DNA from: Belliella calami
GTDB taxonomy: Bacteria; Bacteroidota; Bacteroidia; Cytophagales; Cyclobacteriaceae
Direction: 5' to 3'
Assembly (NCBI RefSeq): GCF_022549695.1
Contig: NZ_JAKZGS010000002.1
Coordinates: forward strand, 144,484 to 208,483
Length of the DNA stretch: 64,000 bases
Shown: positions 63,501-64,000 of the stretch, piece by piece
Numbering within the stretch: the first letter of the stretch is position 1
Layout: each line of letters opens with the position of its first letter
The notes under the pieces: model-generated
What the model was told of the DNA's origin: nothing
Database searches by the model: none
What the model saw: only the letters and a program-made list of their open reading frames with translations
Made by a program: the position numbers and the translations under genes

Positions 63501-64000
63501 CACTGATGTCTTCGCTATTTGCTGTGATCTTATCTGTGTTGGCTTGAATGTCAGTGGTGTTTGCCGAAACTGTAGTATTCAAAGTCGCAATATCTCCTGC
63601 ATTTACAGATATCGCTGTTTTGTTTTGGCCAACTTCCGTATTCAAATCACTGATATCTTCGCAATTTGCTGTGATCTTATCTGTGTTGGCTTGAATGTCA
63701 GTGGTGTTTGCCGAAACTACCGTATTCAAAGTCGCAATATCTCCTGCATTTACAGATATCGCTGTTTTGTTTTGTGCAACTTCCGTATTCAAATCACTGA
63801 TGTCTTCGCTATTTGCTGTGATCTTATCTGTGTTGGCTTGAATGTCAGTGGTGTTTGCCGAAACTACCGTATTCAAAGTCGAAATATCTCCTGCATTTAC
63901 AGATATCGCTGTTTTGTTTTGTGCAACTTCCGTATTCAAATCACTGATGTCTTCGCTATTTGCTGTGATTTTATCTGTGTTGGCTTGAATGTCAGTGGTG
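60586..64000 (-). CDS. Trimeric-adhesin-like repeat protein, partial (5' end cut by window)
   Basis: The frame is open through 64000, so the N-terminus lies outside. From N to C the visible 1138 or so codons hold at least eleven near-identical 49-residue repeats (e.g. DISDLNTEVAQNKTAISVNA), a linker, helical stretches (NAVTTAKLADASITTAKILD), a head-like part with NIAIGAASLSSNNGSDNTAV-type 14-residue repeats (residues mapping to about 61100-61450), and a beta-rich tail ending YWRVTRVGGF. The 49-residue unit equals seven heptads with I/V/L at a and mostly Asn at d. This resembles stalk and head modules of trimeric autotransporter adhesins, but with the head C-terminal and no YadA-type membrane anchor. 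A phage tail-fibre-like protein is the alternative. Confidence 0.8.
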   Translation of the reverse strand, partial: TTDIQANTDKITANSEDISDLNTEVAQNKTAISVNAGDISTLNTVVSANTTDIQANTDKITANSEDISDLNTEVAQNKTAISVNAGDIATLNTVVSANTTDIQANTDKITANCEDISDLNTEVGQNKTAISVNAGDIATLNTTVSANTTDIQANTDKITANSEDISDLNTEVGQNKTAISANAGDIATLNTVVSANTTDIQANIDKITANSEDISDLNTEVGQNKTAISANAGDIATLNTTVSANTTDIQANTDKITANSEDISDLNTEVAQNKTAISANAGDIATLNTAVSANTTDIQTNANKITANSEDISDLNTEVGQNKTAISANAGDISTLNTAVSANTTDIQANIDKITANSEDISDLNTEVGQNKTAISVNAGDISTLNTTVSANTTDIQSNANKITANSEDISDLNTEVGQNKTAISANAGDIATLNTAVSANTTDIQSNTDKITANSEEISDLNTEVAQNKTAISVNAGDIATLNTAVSANTTDIQANTDKITANSEDISDLNTEVGQNKTAISANAGDIATLNTAVSANTTDIQANATNIALKEDSSNKSSDVTLADETDTKFPTEKAVKTFVDGKVATLNTITGNVQSELNTTQVGAGLESDGTYVAKETTNYLSTAISLKDADEKLDFQAMANAEAISTINTLEEGRIYLGNSSNEAKEVAISGDITLNSLGVSAIGVNKVNSDMILDETILTADIAENAVTTAKLADASITTAKILDGTITNIDISASAEIAGVKINPNFGTQNIITSGQLTTGTITLPNSDGISGQVLSTDGAGLVTWLTPASATSNDFMDLISDQTVVGAKTFSSDINVNGLTIGKGNGQINGQNITMGENTLVNNTTGQFLIAIGNNALSNNTSANYNIGIGASTLSTNDNGANNIAIGAASLSSNNGSDNTAVGRSSLLLGNSINEVTGLGYEAGMRNTGSSNTFLGAKTDQNAPSSSMTNATAIGFNAKVSESNTIQLGNTSITDVKTSGKITTGAITLPNTDGLNGQVLTTNGTGVTSWTTPTQTSNITVLKTVTIEWSELNNYNVSNASIIFVKPNSTWTTIYGLQGGVIGQIIHIYSVNNQTSNCCTGLSLLNFNSANNTGIQKFVASGGINIDSNQNTTLVFDGTYWRVTRVGGF
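62371..64000 (-). repeat. 147-bp tandem repeat array, at least 11 units
   Basis: The AATGTC(A/T)GT word recurs at 62371, 62518, 62665 and onward every 147 bp to 63988, so 11 complete periods lie in the window and the array continues beyond it. Units differ by few bases, for example GATCTT/GATTTT and ACTGCC/ACTACC/ACTGTA variants that mix between units, which indicates recombination or gene conversion between them. It encodes the 49-residue units of the repeat protein. Confidence 0.95.

Noticed and set aside
62371..64000. Regular repeats as a CRISPR array
   Set aside because: The 147-bp units are contiguous, coding and without unique spacers.
1..64000. tRNA or rRNA genes
   Set aside because: No cloverleaf with a conserved T-loop (GTTCGAATC type) or rRNA stretch was noticed in intergenic regions by eye; a covariance search was not possible.

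Overview
The window is AT-rich chromosomal DNA of a Bacteroidota bacterium, most likely order Cytophagales and probably close to Cyclobacteriaceae (inferred from gene content, not from a marker gene). The evidence is a gliding-motility/T9SS type-B C-terminal domain protein, two TonB-dependent receptors with CarboxypepD_reg-like N-termini (one paired with a DUF4249 lipoprotein), an NVEALA-like peptide beside a 6-bladed beta-propeller lipoprotein, DUF4139 and alpha-2-macroglobulin proteins, Bacteroidota-type -7 promoter boxes (TAnnTTTG) and A-rich leaders instead of strong Shine-Dalgarno sites. No rRNA, tRNA, CRISPR array, prophage or transposase gene was seen.

Layout. 1-9.6 kb holds housekeeping genes: gatB (cut by the left edge), alaS, an M23 peptidase, an MsbA-like ABC exporter, a small transaldolase, a 67-aa conserved-looking protein coupled to ftsE. 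10-18.4 kb holds an S41 protease lipoprotein, a GNAT acetyltransferase, a symporter-glycerate kinase operon, a Tat-exported Gfo/Idh/MocA oxidoreductase and a DUF4139 protein with a grafted CarboxypepD_reg module. 18.4-20.9 kb is a small accessory patch: beta-propeller lipoprotein, NVEALA-like peptide with a tetranucleotide repeat upstream, and a collagen-like lipoprotein pseudogene. 20.9-29.5 kb is an export locus (TetR, ABC protein with a degenerate nucleotide-binding domain, HlyD, TolC), divergent from an Oar-like TonB receptor across a 15-bp perfect palindrome. 29.6-48.6 kb carries a Crp-like regulator and hydrolase, 6-phosphofructokinase, an M28 peptidase, a 2162-aa alpha-2-macroglobulin protein, a large unknown protein, an RlmL-like methyltransferase and the TonB receptor/DUF4249 pair. 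48.9-58.5 kb has a second Gfo/Idh/MocA protein and a signalling cluster of two PAS/GAF histidine kinases, a remnant of a third, and four receiver proteins. 58.7-64 kb has the T9SS-type protein and a giant coiled-coil repeat protein running off the right edge.

The most notable observation is a family of roughly 150-bp MITE-like elements. Three copies (5023-5174, 42007-42158, 52367-52516) and one probable decayed copy (about 9677-9823) have inverted ends that begin with ATG and contain ATCCGC. The clear copies are flanked by 10-bp direct repeats (10/10, 8/10 and 10/10 identical), as expected for target-site duplications. Other points worth following are the tetranucleotide repeat upstream of the NVEALA-like gene, the ABC protein lacking its signature motif and H-loop, the receiver-PAS-DHp protein without a kinase domain, CarboxypepD_reg/TGYG modules inside non-receptor proteins, and the 147-bp repeats encoding exactly seven heptads with asparagine at core d positions.
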